Below are positions 34,107-44,133 of a stretch of 64,000 nucleotides of DNA, in pieces. The stretch lies in NCBI RefSeq assembly GCF_025399195.1, contig NW_026252108.1:62001-126000 (forward strand), given 5' to 3'. A model generated the notes under the pieces. It was given only the letters and a program-made list of their open reading frames with translations, searched no databases and was not told the origin of the DNA. Origin of the DNA: Umbelopsis ramanniana AG (taxonomy: Eukaryota; Mucoromycota; Umbelopsidomycetes; Umbelopsidales; Umbelopsidaceae). The translations under genes were made by a program, and so were the position numbers. Positions within the stretch are counted from its first letter, which is position 1. Every line of letters begins with the position of its first letter.

Positions 34107-35162
34107 ATGAATGCGCAGAAGCACACTGTATTTCGTTTATCTGCATTCGGAGCTACGCTGGATGGCATGAAGTCGTTTAAGGAGCCTCTTCCACCGGTTG
34201 ATAAGCAGTCAGTGTTGGTCAAGATAGGCGCTGTAGCTCTCAATTACCGTGACATTGCTATTGTGGACGGAACATATCCATTTCCCGTCAAAGATTCTGT
34301 TGTGCCGTGCTCCGACATGTGTGGTGTCGTTGAGGAAGTCGGTGCTCTGGTAACCAACTTCAAGAAAGGAGACAAAGTCATTGGCAATTTCATACAAGAT
34401 GCCTTATACGGTGCACCCACCAACTGGAATTCTGGATTAGGGGGCCCATTGGACGGTGTGCTTCGAGAGTATGTTGTACTGCCTGAATACGGTGTGGTCA
34501 AGATTCCCAAAGATACGAACATGTCCGATGCTGAAGCGGCTTCGCTAGTCTGCACTGGTGTGACCACTTGGAACGCTCTTTACGGCAACGTACCGTTAAA
34601 ACCTGGACAGACCGTCCTCCTTTTGGGCACCGGAGGCGTTAGTATGACAGCGCTTCAAATTGCCAAGGCTGCCGGAGCGAAGACCATCATCACGTCTTCT
34701 TCAGATGAAAAACTGAAGCTAGTTCAAGAGCAGTACCAACCAACCCATGTTATCAACTACAAGACCAAGCCAGATTGGGACCAAGAGGTGCTTAAGCTTA
34801 CCGATGGTCAAGGCGCTGACTATATCATCGAAACAGGAGGAATAGCCACCATTGCAAAGTCTTTGGCATGCGTAGCCTATGGCGGAAATATATCGGTTGT
34901 TGGACACTTAGGCGGCAACCCTCGACCTGAAGATCGTCCAAATGTTGCAGCCCTTGCCTTGGGTAAGGGTGCTGTGGTTCGTGGAATCATGGTAGGCAAC
35001 AAACAACAACTTGAAGAAATGGTCAGATTTGCTGTAGTCAACGACTTGCACATGGCTGTTGACACAGTATTTCCCTTTACTGACTCCGGGGTAAGAGAAG
35101 CTTATGAGTATTTGCTTCAGGCCAAACATATAGGCAAAGTGTGTATCAATTTTGAGAAGTAA
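34107..35162 (+). CDS. MDR-family NAD(P)-dependent alcohol dehydrogenase/quinone oxidoreductase, copy 2
   Basis: A single-exon gene of 351 residues, paralogous to its upstream neighbour across its whole length. It shares VALNYRDIAIVDGTYPFP, PCSDMCGVV, the Rossmann loop LLLGTGGVSMTALQIAKAAG and the C-terminal HIGKVCINF. Differences concentrate at the N-terminus, in residues 95-120 and in the loop after the cofactor domain, so substrate range may have diverged. No catalytic-zinc signature was seen. A TATA box is present 57 bases upstream of the start, which is less evident for copy 1. Confidence 0.88.
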   Translation: MNAQKHTVFRLSAFGATLDGMKSFKEPLPPVDKQSVLVKIGAVALNYRDIAIVDGTYPFPVKDSVVPCSDMCGVVEEVGALVTNFKKGDKVIGNFIQDALYGAPTNWNSGLGGPLDGVLREYVVLPEYGVVKIPKDTNMSDAEAASLVCTGVTTWNALYGNVPLKPGQTVLLLGTGGVSMTALQIAKAAGAKTIITSSSDEKLKLVQEQYQPTHVINYKTKPDWDQEVLKLTDGQGADYIIETGGIATIAKSLACVAYGGNISVVGHLGGNPRPEDRPNVAALALGKGAVVRGIMVGNKQQLEEMVRFAVVNDLHMAVDTVFPFTDSGVREAYEYLLQAKHIGKVCINFEK

Positions 35163-35534
35163 TGCAGTACATTTCCCAATAAATTGAAACGAATTGAATT
35201 ATTCGCCTTTGCCCGCCAACACACCCCAAAGATATCAGAAACAGTGCATACATTCATACATAGTGAGAATAAAAAAAAACGAAATCGCCATCTATATTTA
35301 TTCGAATACTTTTTTCTTTGAAAGAATAGTTTTTAGGAGGGAGAAAGGACATGGCGTCCAAAAGAAAGAAAAAAGTAGGTAAAGGGAAGGAACCAAGTCA
35401 CTGAAGTTTTCATCAGGCTCGGCAATGCATTGTTTCTTAAACACTAAAGAAGGAAATAAAAGGTGACATGTAAAAAAAGAGAAGGAAACAGTAATTGCTT
35501 GTAAGTCAAGCAGCGTATTTAGTCATACAATGCC
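35163..35534. other. intergenic between convergent MDR copy 2 and KGD1
   Basis: 372 bases, A-rich (35271-35280, 35338-35400). No ORF with a motif. It holds both 3'UTRs. Confidence 0.5.
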
Positions 35535-38500
35535 TTACACCCAGACAGGAACACCGGACTGGACGTCCTTGGGCTTCTCAGCGGCGCCAAGGAGTGCTTT
35601 GCTGAGGAAAGAGTACTCTTCGTGCAAATGTTGCTTCTTGTTACCAGTGGCAACAGAGGCAGAGGGTTCTCGGCCAGCATAGCTAGGAGATTTGCCAGAG
35701 TGATGCTCGGATTTAGAGAGAGCGGTGGTGATACGGGGTTGGACATGAGACCATGCACCCATGTTCAAGGGTTCTTCTTGACACCAGATGATTTCAGCGT
35801 TGGGGTACTTGTCAGCATGTTCCTTAACTTGCTCGTATGGGAAAGGATTGAGCTGTTCAACACGAGAAATAGCAATGTTGTTGAGCTTGTTCTGCTCACG
35901 AGCACGCAACAAGGCATAGTAAACTTGACCAGAGCACAGAATATGCTTGGTGATCTTTTCAGGAGCCTCGAGATGGTCTGGGTGGGCCTCAGGAATATAC
36001 AATTGGAATGAGGTGTTACCAGTCATGTCAGAGAGAGTGGAGCGAGCCAAAGGATGACGGAGCATGGCCTTGGAGACGGGCATAATCAAAGGCTTGCGGA
36101 ATTCACGATGAATCTGTCGTCTCAAAGCGTGGAAGTAATTAGCGGGGGTGGAAGCATAGATGACTTGCATATTGCAGTCTTGGTGCATGCGGTTAAGCTT
36201 CTCAGGCGATGGGTAGACGTAGGGATGGTCATCGCACATTTGGAGGTATCGTTCAACACGAGAAGAGGAGTGCTCAGGACCTTGACCATCATAACCGTGG
36301 GGCAAGAGGACGACAAGACCAGTACGCTGGAGCCACTTCTTCTCACCGGCAGCAATGAATTGATCAATGATACATTGGGCAGTATTGGCAAAATCACCGA
36401 ACTGAGCTTCCCACATGACGAGAGAGTTAGGATCGACCAAAGAGTATCCGAGTTCGAAACCAAGGACACCATATTCAGACAAAGAAGAGTTAGAAATGGT
36501 GAAAGCAGCTTGTTCAGGAGAGATGTTGCCCAAGAGAGTATAGGGGGTCTCGTTCTTTTGGTCGTGCAAGATAGCATGACGTTGAGAGAAGGTACCACGT
36601 TCAACATCTTGACCAGAAAGACGGACGTGCTTGCCCTCCAACAACAAAGTACCCCATGCAAGGGCTTCAGCAGTAGACCAATCGATATCCTTGCCTTCGT
36701 TCAAGTTCTTTGCACGTTGCTGGATGATACGGTTGAGGTTACGGTGAATGTTGAAATCATGGGGAACGGTGGAAATGGCCTTTCCGACTTGTTGCAAAGT
36801 CTCAGTGGAGACACCAGTAGGGTAGTGAGGCAAAATCTCCTCAGCAAGTTCCTTTGGTGACTTGAAACCGGGCCATGAGCTGGAAAGCCATTCACGGGAG
36901 GTAGGCTTGTAATCCTTGGACTTGGTATAGCTCTCTTCAAGAATTTCCCAAACACGCTTCTTGTTTGCCTCAATTTCCTGAACACTAACAGAGCCTTCTT
37001 CCTTAAGCTGCTCGGTGTACTTTTCCAAAACAGGCTTTTGCTTGGCGATCTTTTCATACATTCTAGGTTGAGTGAAGCTGGGCTGATCAGTTTCGTTGTG
37101 ACCGTGCTTACGGTAGCAGACAAGATCAATAACGACATCACGCTTGAAGGTTTGACGCCAGTCAGCGGCCAACTTCATGACAAAGGTAACAGCTTCGGTA
37201 TCATCGCCATTAACGTGGAAGACGGGAGCATTGATCGACTTTGCAATATCGGTACAGTAAGGGGTTGATCGGGAGAAGCGAGGATCAGTGGTGAAACCAA
37301 TCTGATTGTTGACAACAATGTGAATGGTACCACCGGTGGTGTAAGCAGGGAGATCGTGGAAGCCCATGGTTTCGTAGACGACACCTTGACCGGCAAAAGC
37401 GGCATCACCATGCATCAAAACAGCCATGGAGTGATCACGGTTCTCGTCCTTGCTGTAGAATTGAAGAGCACGAGTCTTGCCGAGAACGACTGGGTTGACA
37501 GCTTCCAAGTGAGAGGGGTTGGCCACCAAAGACAAATGAACACGCTTGCCAGATGGGGTAGGACGAACGTAGTTCATACCAAGATGGTACTTGACGTCAC
37601 CAGAACCTTCAGCGCTGGGTTCGATGGAGCCAGAGAATTCACAGAAAATAGATTCGTTGGGCTTGCGAACAACGTTGCTAAGGACGTTAAGACGACCACG
37701 ATGAGGCATACCAATGACGATGGACTCGACACCGAGATCAACCGAGCGGTCAATCTAAAGCGTGGTAAAAAGCGGAATTCATATGTCAAAAAATTTTCTC
37801 ACAAAATCGAGCAACAAGGAATCAGTCAATCACTTACCAAAGCCTTCATACCAGGAATCAAACTCTCTCCACCTTCTAAACCGAAACGCTTCTCACTAGG
37901 GTACTTTGTTGAAACGAAACGCTCAAAGCTGTCAGACCACACAAGACGATCCAAAATCATCTCCTTCTCCTCCTTGGTGTACTTGAAGGGTTGAGGTGTT
38001 TCAACGCGTTGGCGAATCCAATCGCACTGAGCACGATCAGGGATGTGAATGTATTCAATACCAATGGAGCCGCCTGAAATGAAAGAAAACAATAAACAGT
38101 AAATACATATGAACCAACATAGTCCTAATCCGAAAAGTATTCCGTCATATCCCGAACTTACAGTAAATTTTTTTCAAGCTGTCAACAATCTCACGAAGAG
38201 ACATCTCCTTGGAGCCATCGATGAAGGCAGGTAAGATACCAGGACCGAGGGTGAACTTACGGTCCAAGTCCTTCTCGGTGAAACCATAATAGCTCAATTC
38301 CAGCTCCTTGGGAGTGCTGCTCTGGAGGTCGACGTGCTGGATACCAAGAGGGTCCAAGTTGGCGATGTGATGTCCACGAACTTGATAAGCACGAACAAGC
38401 AATTGAATCTTCATATGATCAATGACTTCAGACGATGAACCAGTGGCCATCTGTGCGCCAGGGAGGGCAGGCAAACGTGCAGAGGCGGATGGCACAATGG

Positions 38501-38813
38501 TGGGAGGGGGCTGGTAGGCTTGGCCAGGGCTGACACCATTAGCCATGTTCTTAAAGTAAATCTGCCAGGAAAGATGGACGCTGGAAGGATCCTTGAGCCA
38601 TGCTTCGAACATTTCTTCAATGTAAGCAGCCGAATTGCCTTGCATGAAAACATCATTAGGTTCAGGAGCTGTCTTTGCAGCGGCCAAACGAGAAGACATG
38701 GTGTGGAATGCAGCGACATTCTTGTGTTGCTTCAAAGGCAAACGAGTAGACATGTGTAATGCACGCGAGCCATTAGAAGCCAAAGGCTTCATGGCACGAG
38801 AGAATCGATACAT
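35535..38813 (-). CDS. KGD1: 2-oxoglutarate dehydrogenase E1, mitochondrial
   Basis: Three exons from right to left: 38162-38813, 37838-38073 and 35535-37754, coding 1035 residues, the usual length. The N-terminus is a basic/hydroxylated mitochondrial presequence ([26 protein letters not shown]). The E1 N-domain follows ([20 protein letters not shown]). Thiamine-diphosphate and substrate regions are clear: [44 protein letters not shown] and [12 protein letters not shown]. It decarboxylates 2-oxoglutarate as the first, rate-limiting step of the TCA-cycle complex. The 5' introns fall where [15 protein letters not shown] joins perfectly. It shares a promoter region with the phosphate carrier, which has three CCAAT boxes. 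Confidence 0.97.
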
Positions 38814-39462
38814 TATGGGGAAAAGATGGAATTAAAAATGTAAAGAAAAAAACCACTTCTGTGTACCCCGCTGTTTACTCGCTTTAAGGGTTCTTTTTCT
38901 GCCTTGGCTCATGCTGGCTGGACGGCACTTTCCGGGTGACCGTCATTTTGGCCGGCCCAGCACTTTTTCCGAGGGAAAATCCGCTTATTCAATTCATTTC
39001 ACTGAGCAGAGGGTTAAAAATACTCAAGTTTCTCTGAATAAAGAGCAACCAGGTCATGACTTTAGCTGACTTGACGTGACCTGACCTGAAGAACCCCATA
39101 TATTCTATCCATGGGACCAATGATATTACTCAAGACCAACTTGATTCAGACTGAAAAACGAACATCATCATAGAGTTAAAACCCTATGTATCCAAGTAAC
39201 CTTCATTTTCCATGGTCATTATTTATGACTACACAGTCGAAAGGCCAATGGTAGAAAGCCTTAAAGATGGCAACAAAGTCATAACCAAGGGAGAGTGGTT
39301 CAATAGCTGGAATTTTATTGGTCAATTACCCGCAAAGTTCCACCCTTGTTTATCCTTCGACGTCAACACAAATTTTTTTTTTGTTCCAATTTTTTTTTTT
39401 AAGAGCCGTGACAGGGACAGTGCCTGATACTTTCCTCATCTTCCTCCTCTACTTCACCAGAA
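38814..39462. promoter_or_regulatory. divergent promoter of KGD1 and phosphate carrier with CCAAT boxes
   Basis: 649 bases between two nuclear genes for mitochondrial proteins. CCAAT occurs at 39117-39121 and 39245-39249, and as ATTGG at 39317-39321. A striking 5-base periodic array of TGACN lies at 39067-39090 (TGACT TGACG TGACC TGACC TGAAG). CCAAT boxes bind the HAP complex, which activates KGD1 and respiratory genes in yeast; its action here is inferred. Confidence 0.6.
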
Positions 39463-40712
39463 ATGTTCCCATCACAATCTGCCCTTCAAAAGAACTTCGT
39501 TGCCGCTGCTCCCGCCGGTGATGTTGCTGCTCCCCCCTCTGGAGCCAACCTTTACGCTCGTTTCGCCTTCGCCGGTGCTGTTTGCTGCTCCATCACTCAC
39601 GGTGCTATGACCCCCGTCGATGTCGTTAAGACCCGTATTCAGCTCTCTCCTGAGATCTACAACAAGGGTATGATTGGTGGTTTCCGTCAAGTCATCGCTG
39701 CCGAGGGTGCTGGTGCCCTTTTGACTGGTTTCGGACCCACTGCTGCTGGTTACTTCCTCCAAGGTGCCTTCAAGTTCGGTGGTTACGAATTCTGGAAGAA
39801 GACTGCCATTGATTTGGTTGGTCTTGAGAAGGCCAAGGAGAACAGAACTGCGTAAGTATCATAGCTTTGGGTCATTGACTCATAATTTGGTGTTGTCTTC
39901 CGGTAATGGCCGGAGTGCCAAAAATTTCATCCAAACTAACCGATACATTTTCTACCAATAGTATCTACCTTGTCTCCTCTGCTATTGCTGAATTCTTCGC
40001 CGATGTTGCTCTTTGCCCTCTTGAGGCTACCAGAATTCGTCTCGTAAGTGTCCTTTTCCATATCACCGGTTTGGTCGAGAGCCGTTCTAATTTCTCTTAT
40101 ACTATGTACAGGTCTCTCAACCTTCTTTCGCCAATGGTTTGTTGGGCGGTTTCTCTAGAATCTTGAAGGAGGAGGGTGTCATCAGAGGTTTCTACTCTGG
40201 TTTCGGACCCATCTTGTTCAAGCAAGTTCCCTACACCATGGCCAAGTTCGTCGTCTACGAAAAGGCTGCTGAATCCATCTACAAGTCCATTGGAAAGCCT
40301 AAGGATCAACTTTCCAACAGCACTGTCACCGCTGTCAACTTGGGCTCCGGTATCATTGCTGGTACTGCTGCTGCCATCATCTCTCAACCCGCTGATACCT
40401 TGTTGTCCAAGATCAACAAGCAGAAGGGTGCTGAAGGTCAATCTGTCACCTCTCGTCTTGTTACCATGTCCAAGGAACTCGGTGTTAAGGGTCTTTTCAC
40501 TGGTCTTGCTCCTCGTATTGTCATGGTTGCTACCTTGACTGCTGGTCAGTTCGCCATCTACGGTGATATCAAGAGGTACGTATTCTGGTGGTCTTTTTTT
40601 TAGAGCCAGATTGAACTAGTGTATGCCTTACGTTGTTTTCCGCTTTTATTAACTTTCCGCTTTTTACAACAGAGTTCTTGGTGCTACCGGTGGTGTTGAA
40701 ATTGCTCAATAA
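39463..40712 (+). CDS. mitochondrial phosphate carrier
   Basis: Four exons (39463-39851, 39962-40043, 40112-40575, 40673-40712) code 324 residues. Three mitochondrial-carrier repeats are visible through their signature motifs: [23 protein letters not shown] and [11 protein letters not shown]. The sequence matches the phosphate carrier (Mir1/PIC type): [51 protein letters not shown]. It imports phosphate with protons across the inner membrane for ATP synthesis. Codon use is strongly biased (many C-ending codons), as expected for a highly expressed gene. It is divergent from KGD1. Confidence 0.95.
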
Positions 40713-41099
40713 GCGAGCTTTATGATCATTGTTATTCCGAACATTGTCAACCAGCCAAACCTTGATTCATAAAAAAAAATTACCAGCCTTCTTTAGAGAT
40801 TCATAGAGATCATTTATTATCCTTCACTTCACATGTATAACTCATACCTTTTTTTGTCTATGGGCAACAGTCACGTACCCCCCAAATGCTCTTTCGCCCT
40901 AACTCTATGATGCGAAAATACATTGTTTTAAACAAAGGATGGTCTGTGCATGAATGGTGCAAGCTTTGGCGGAGGTCGCATGCCGAACGCCATCATATTT
41001 GTAAGAAGTCGGATATCCCTGGATAGGCTTCTGAGTTTAGATCGAGAGTCACCAGATCGGAATTCACAGTCGGATTGATGATCTCTCGACTTCTAACCA
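40713..41099. other. 3' region after the phosphate carrier
   Basis: About 390 bases. An A run (40770-40779) follows the carrier's stop. A minus-strand ORF (40993-41202) overlaps the end of the doubtful gene at 41100-41500 and has no recognisable motif. Confidence 0.4.
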
Positions 41100-41500
41100 T
41101 CACAAGATGAAAAGAGAAGCAGCGTAAACACGCCAGGCAGGTTCTGCAACTGGTGAAATGGTTATTAAAGTTTAAGATAATAGACTTATCAAACATCGGC
41201 AAAACAATATTGACAGGGTGTTTGGATGATCTTTGTACAACAGATTAAAGAAGTCTCCTGGATCATCCTCAATAGCCTCAAATAGAATGCTTCGATTCGA
41301 CGTCATGACGGCTACATCATCTACATGTTTTTCCTCTGCTCATAAAATGATGATGCTATTCTAGCTGTCCTCTCACTGCCAATCACTCACTTTGATAAAG
41401 TTCGGTGCAAGGCTTGAAACAAGCTCAATCCCCAAGCTTGTTTCATCAGACGATCAACGCGATTAAAGTTGAAATCAGGAGTGGCTCTAGCTTTGTCCAT
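41100..41500 (-). CDS. possible unrecognised small gene
   Basis: Coding-like blocks are visible on the minus strand. One starts at the ATG 41498-41500 (MDKARATPDFNFNRVDRLMK, to about 41391). A second, acidic block spans about 41338-41200 (ILFEAIEDDPGDFFNLLYKD). A third is hydrophobic and ends at 41100. The first two do not join in frame with simple GT-AG splicing, and the donor between the second and third (GTTTGA) is weak. I do not recognise the protein. It may be a small real gene whose splicing I could not solve, a decaying gene, or chance. Its right neighbour, the NmrA-like gene, lies on the same strand 114 bases upstream. Confidence 0.3.
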
Positions 41501-41614
41501 TTTATATTTTTGTTAAGACAGTGAGACATATGTTACCAGTGAGTAAAGCTAGCTATTTATACATTTAGGAGTAGACATGCATGACTGGTATCTATTCTTC
41601 ACAGGGTTATTCTT

Positions 41615-42686
41615 CTAGTAGGTAATACCTTTCTCCGATCTTTCGACAGCAATCTTGGTAAATTCATCCAAATCTTCCTTTGGCAAGGCCAATTTATCGC
41701 TATCAAGGCCTCTGGTTAATGCAGTATTACCCGCATTGTCTTTGAAGAAGCTGCGTGAATAGAGTACCGTAACCAAGGCAGAGTAATCTCCTTTTTGAAG
41801 CTTCTGTGAGGCTTCATCGTATATGTCCTGGATCGGGCGACTTTGGATCTTCCAATCTTGCTCAGTCGTGTTAGTGACGCGCATAACGGAATCCAACATC
41901 TCTCTCTGGTTGACGGTGAAGGAACCGATGTAGGCAAACTTATTCTTGTAGTTACTCAAGCATGGAGTGGTATCTTGTTCATTATCGGGAGAAACCTTCA
42001 AGCTGAGCAGCTGTGCGACTCCACGACCAACTTGAGGGAAGGTAGAGGTGGTAATACGAGTATTGCCGTCGTCGAAGAAGGTCACGGAGCGATTCTTGAT
42101 GTCAATTCCGTAATTGCCGAGACCGAGACTGAATTCGTACCAGAAGCCAGTGCAGATACCGATCCAAGAGCTCACTCCAAGCTTTTCAATGTGATCGCGG
42201 TATTGAGTTTTGGCCGCGTTGACAAAGACATCCTCGCGACTTACCACGTTGGCATTGTCGCCACCGAACTCATTAGGGAGGATAAAAGGAACTTTGGCAG
42301 CAGCGGCGGCTTCGATCAACTTTGTCTGCTGATCACTTGGTGCTCTGGTGCCCATGGTGATAAGAAGGACTTCTTGACCTTGAAGAGCTTCGACAATGGA
42401 TGTTTGATTGTCATAATCAATGCGCTTTACCTCGACACCGGCGGGAACTTGTGAGGTGCTGTCGCTGCGAGTGATAGCAGTGATCTTGAATTTACCTGTC
42501 TTTAGGAGCGCTTCAGTGATGTAGCCACCGATTTGGCCGCCTGCCTACGAAGATAAGGTTGTTAATACATGCTGACGCAGACAGACTTGAAATCATATTA
42601 CTTTTGAATCGACTTACTCCGACAATAGCAATTCTTTCAACGTGATTGTTGTTGAAACTTGTGGTAGATTGGTTAGCGTTGGACAT
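41615..42686 (-). CDS. NmrA-like / isoflavone-reductase-like NAD(P)-binding protein
   Basis: Two exons from right to left: 42618-42686 and 41615-42544, coding 332 residues. The nucleotide-binding loop spans the splice junction: ERIAIVG then AGGQIGGYITEAL, an atypical short-chain dehydrogenase (GxxGxxG) loop. Then come ITAITRS and PNEFGGD, as in fungal NmrA/CipA and isoflavone-reductase relatives. Such proteins sense or use NADP(H) as reductases or redox-dependent regulators; the substrate is unknown. The long upstream gap (1.4 kb) may hold its promoter. Confidence 0.85.
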
Positions 42687-44133
42687 GTTGGAAGTTCGAT
42701 CTGGAGTTGAGACGCTGGAAGCTATAGCTGTGGAAGAAAGATTTACGCTTTTAAGCTTGAAGCAGCGGAGAAGACTGTTAACAACAATGAAAGCTTTCGA
42801 AAGCCTTTCTTATACTATTGTTCACCACGGATAATTAAGTAACCGTGTGAGGTCTCGACAAATGAATCTCCGATACAACAGTAAAATCGCGGCATGTCGA
42901 TTGCCGAAACACAGGGTAGAAAAAATCATCGTTTCAGGGCTACCCAATACAAACTATAGGTTGAGGGCGTCGAATTCGCTTCTTGGTGAATAATCGGATT
43001 TCAAATATTAAAAAGATGTCGTGCCGTGGTTGATGAGAGCTGACTAACACCGTGCCCTCATCCGTGTTTTGCTTTGGTCCAGCAAACCGCCATGTTCAGC
43101 CAGTGCGTTTCCCTCGGGTATCAACTTTCGATCTGATGTATTCGTATGGTGTTTCGATTTACTCAGCACCGTCTTCGGCTTCTTATTTTTTCTCGCAACG
43201 TCTTGAGTGATGTCGTATTGCCTTCACTCTCTTAGCCCATGGTTCTCTATGGCTATTTCTATTTACTGATCTCCGGCCTTCTATAAACTTCGTGGTCTGA
43301 TGTGGCTAACGGTTGTGTCCCACTCTGATCTGACTGCGGTCTCTTACATAAGCTATGGCAATTTGGATGGCTACTCAACTTATCCATCACTGTCTCCTTA
43401 GGCCGGTTACTTTGATCTAGTGAAAACGGGCTTGATGCAACATCATCTTAACTTTGGTTTCCAAGGAAAACGTATGGGTTATTCCCTATCCCCAACAGCA
43501 GCATCCTCTCATTTGGTTTTTGATCTTGATCTGTCTAGCAGCTTTCATTCAATACCTTATTCCCGTCGGATACTATTGTAATCTCGTAACCATTATATCG
43601 AGCGTCGAAACCCATTTCCTGTCACACGAGCGTCTCAATTCGAAATTCGCGCAGTAACTTCGATATTTCTTGCCTAGTCTGTACGGAGTTTTTTTTTCTT
43701 ATTCTGGTGTACCGGGGCGACTTCGGTACATGCGCATATGAGTTGTTTTAACCACAGGTTGGAAGAATGTATACTATGCTCCTTCAATGAGTTCACGCGA
43801 TGTGGCAGCTATGACATTAAAGATTATCATACTCCCATAAGGCAATACTATACCGTATACTGGTGGTCGACTCCGCTGTCAAGTTCTTCAACTGCACTTC
43901 TCCAAATGGTACCATCAGTACAAATATCAGCACCACGCACTACTGCAATCGCAAGCAAAACGCTATAAAAATTTACGCCTCATATAAAAGAAACCATAAT
44001 GGTAGTAGAAGGTGCAAAGATATCGAGTACCGTGAATGCATTTTAGTGAGTGGGGAAATAGTGTGAATGATTTTGTAAATAAAGGTACATAATAGTAAGT
44101 GTACATATGTTCAACGTTATAGCTGAAAGATTT
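42687..44133. other. long intergenic region upstream of the NmrA-like gene
   Basis: About 1.45 kb between two minus-strand genes. It is Pyr-rich around 43100-43450 and contains short ORFs without motifs. No repeat, tRNA-like box or splice-linked coding was found. The left part is the NmrA-like gene's promoter; the right part is the ferric reductase 3' region. Confidence 0.45.

Noticed and set aside
36054-36860. 268-codon plus-strand ORF
   Set aside because: Antisense of the KGD1 coding exon, whose codon bias keeps the opposite frame open; no motif.
37320-37994. 224-codon plus-strand ORF
   Set aside because: Antisense of KGD1 and crossing one of its introns.
39472-39762. 96-codon minus-strand ORF
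   Set aside because: Antisense of the phosphate carrier's first exon.
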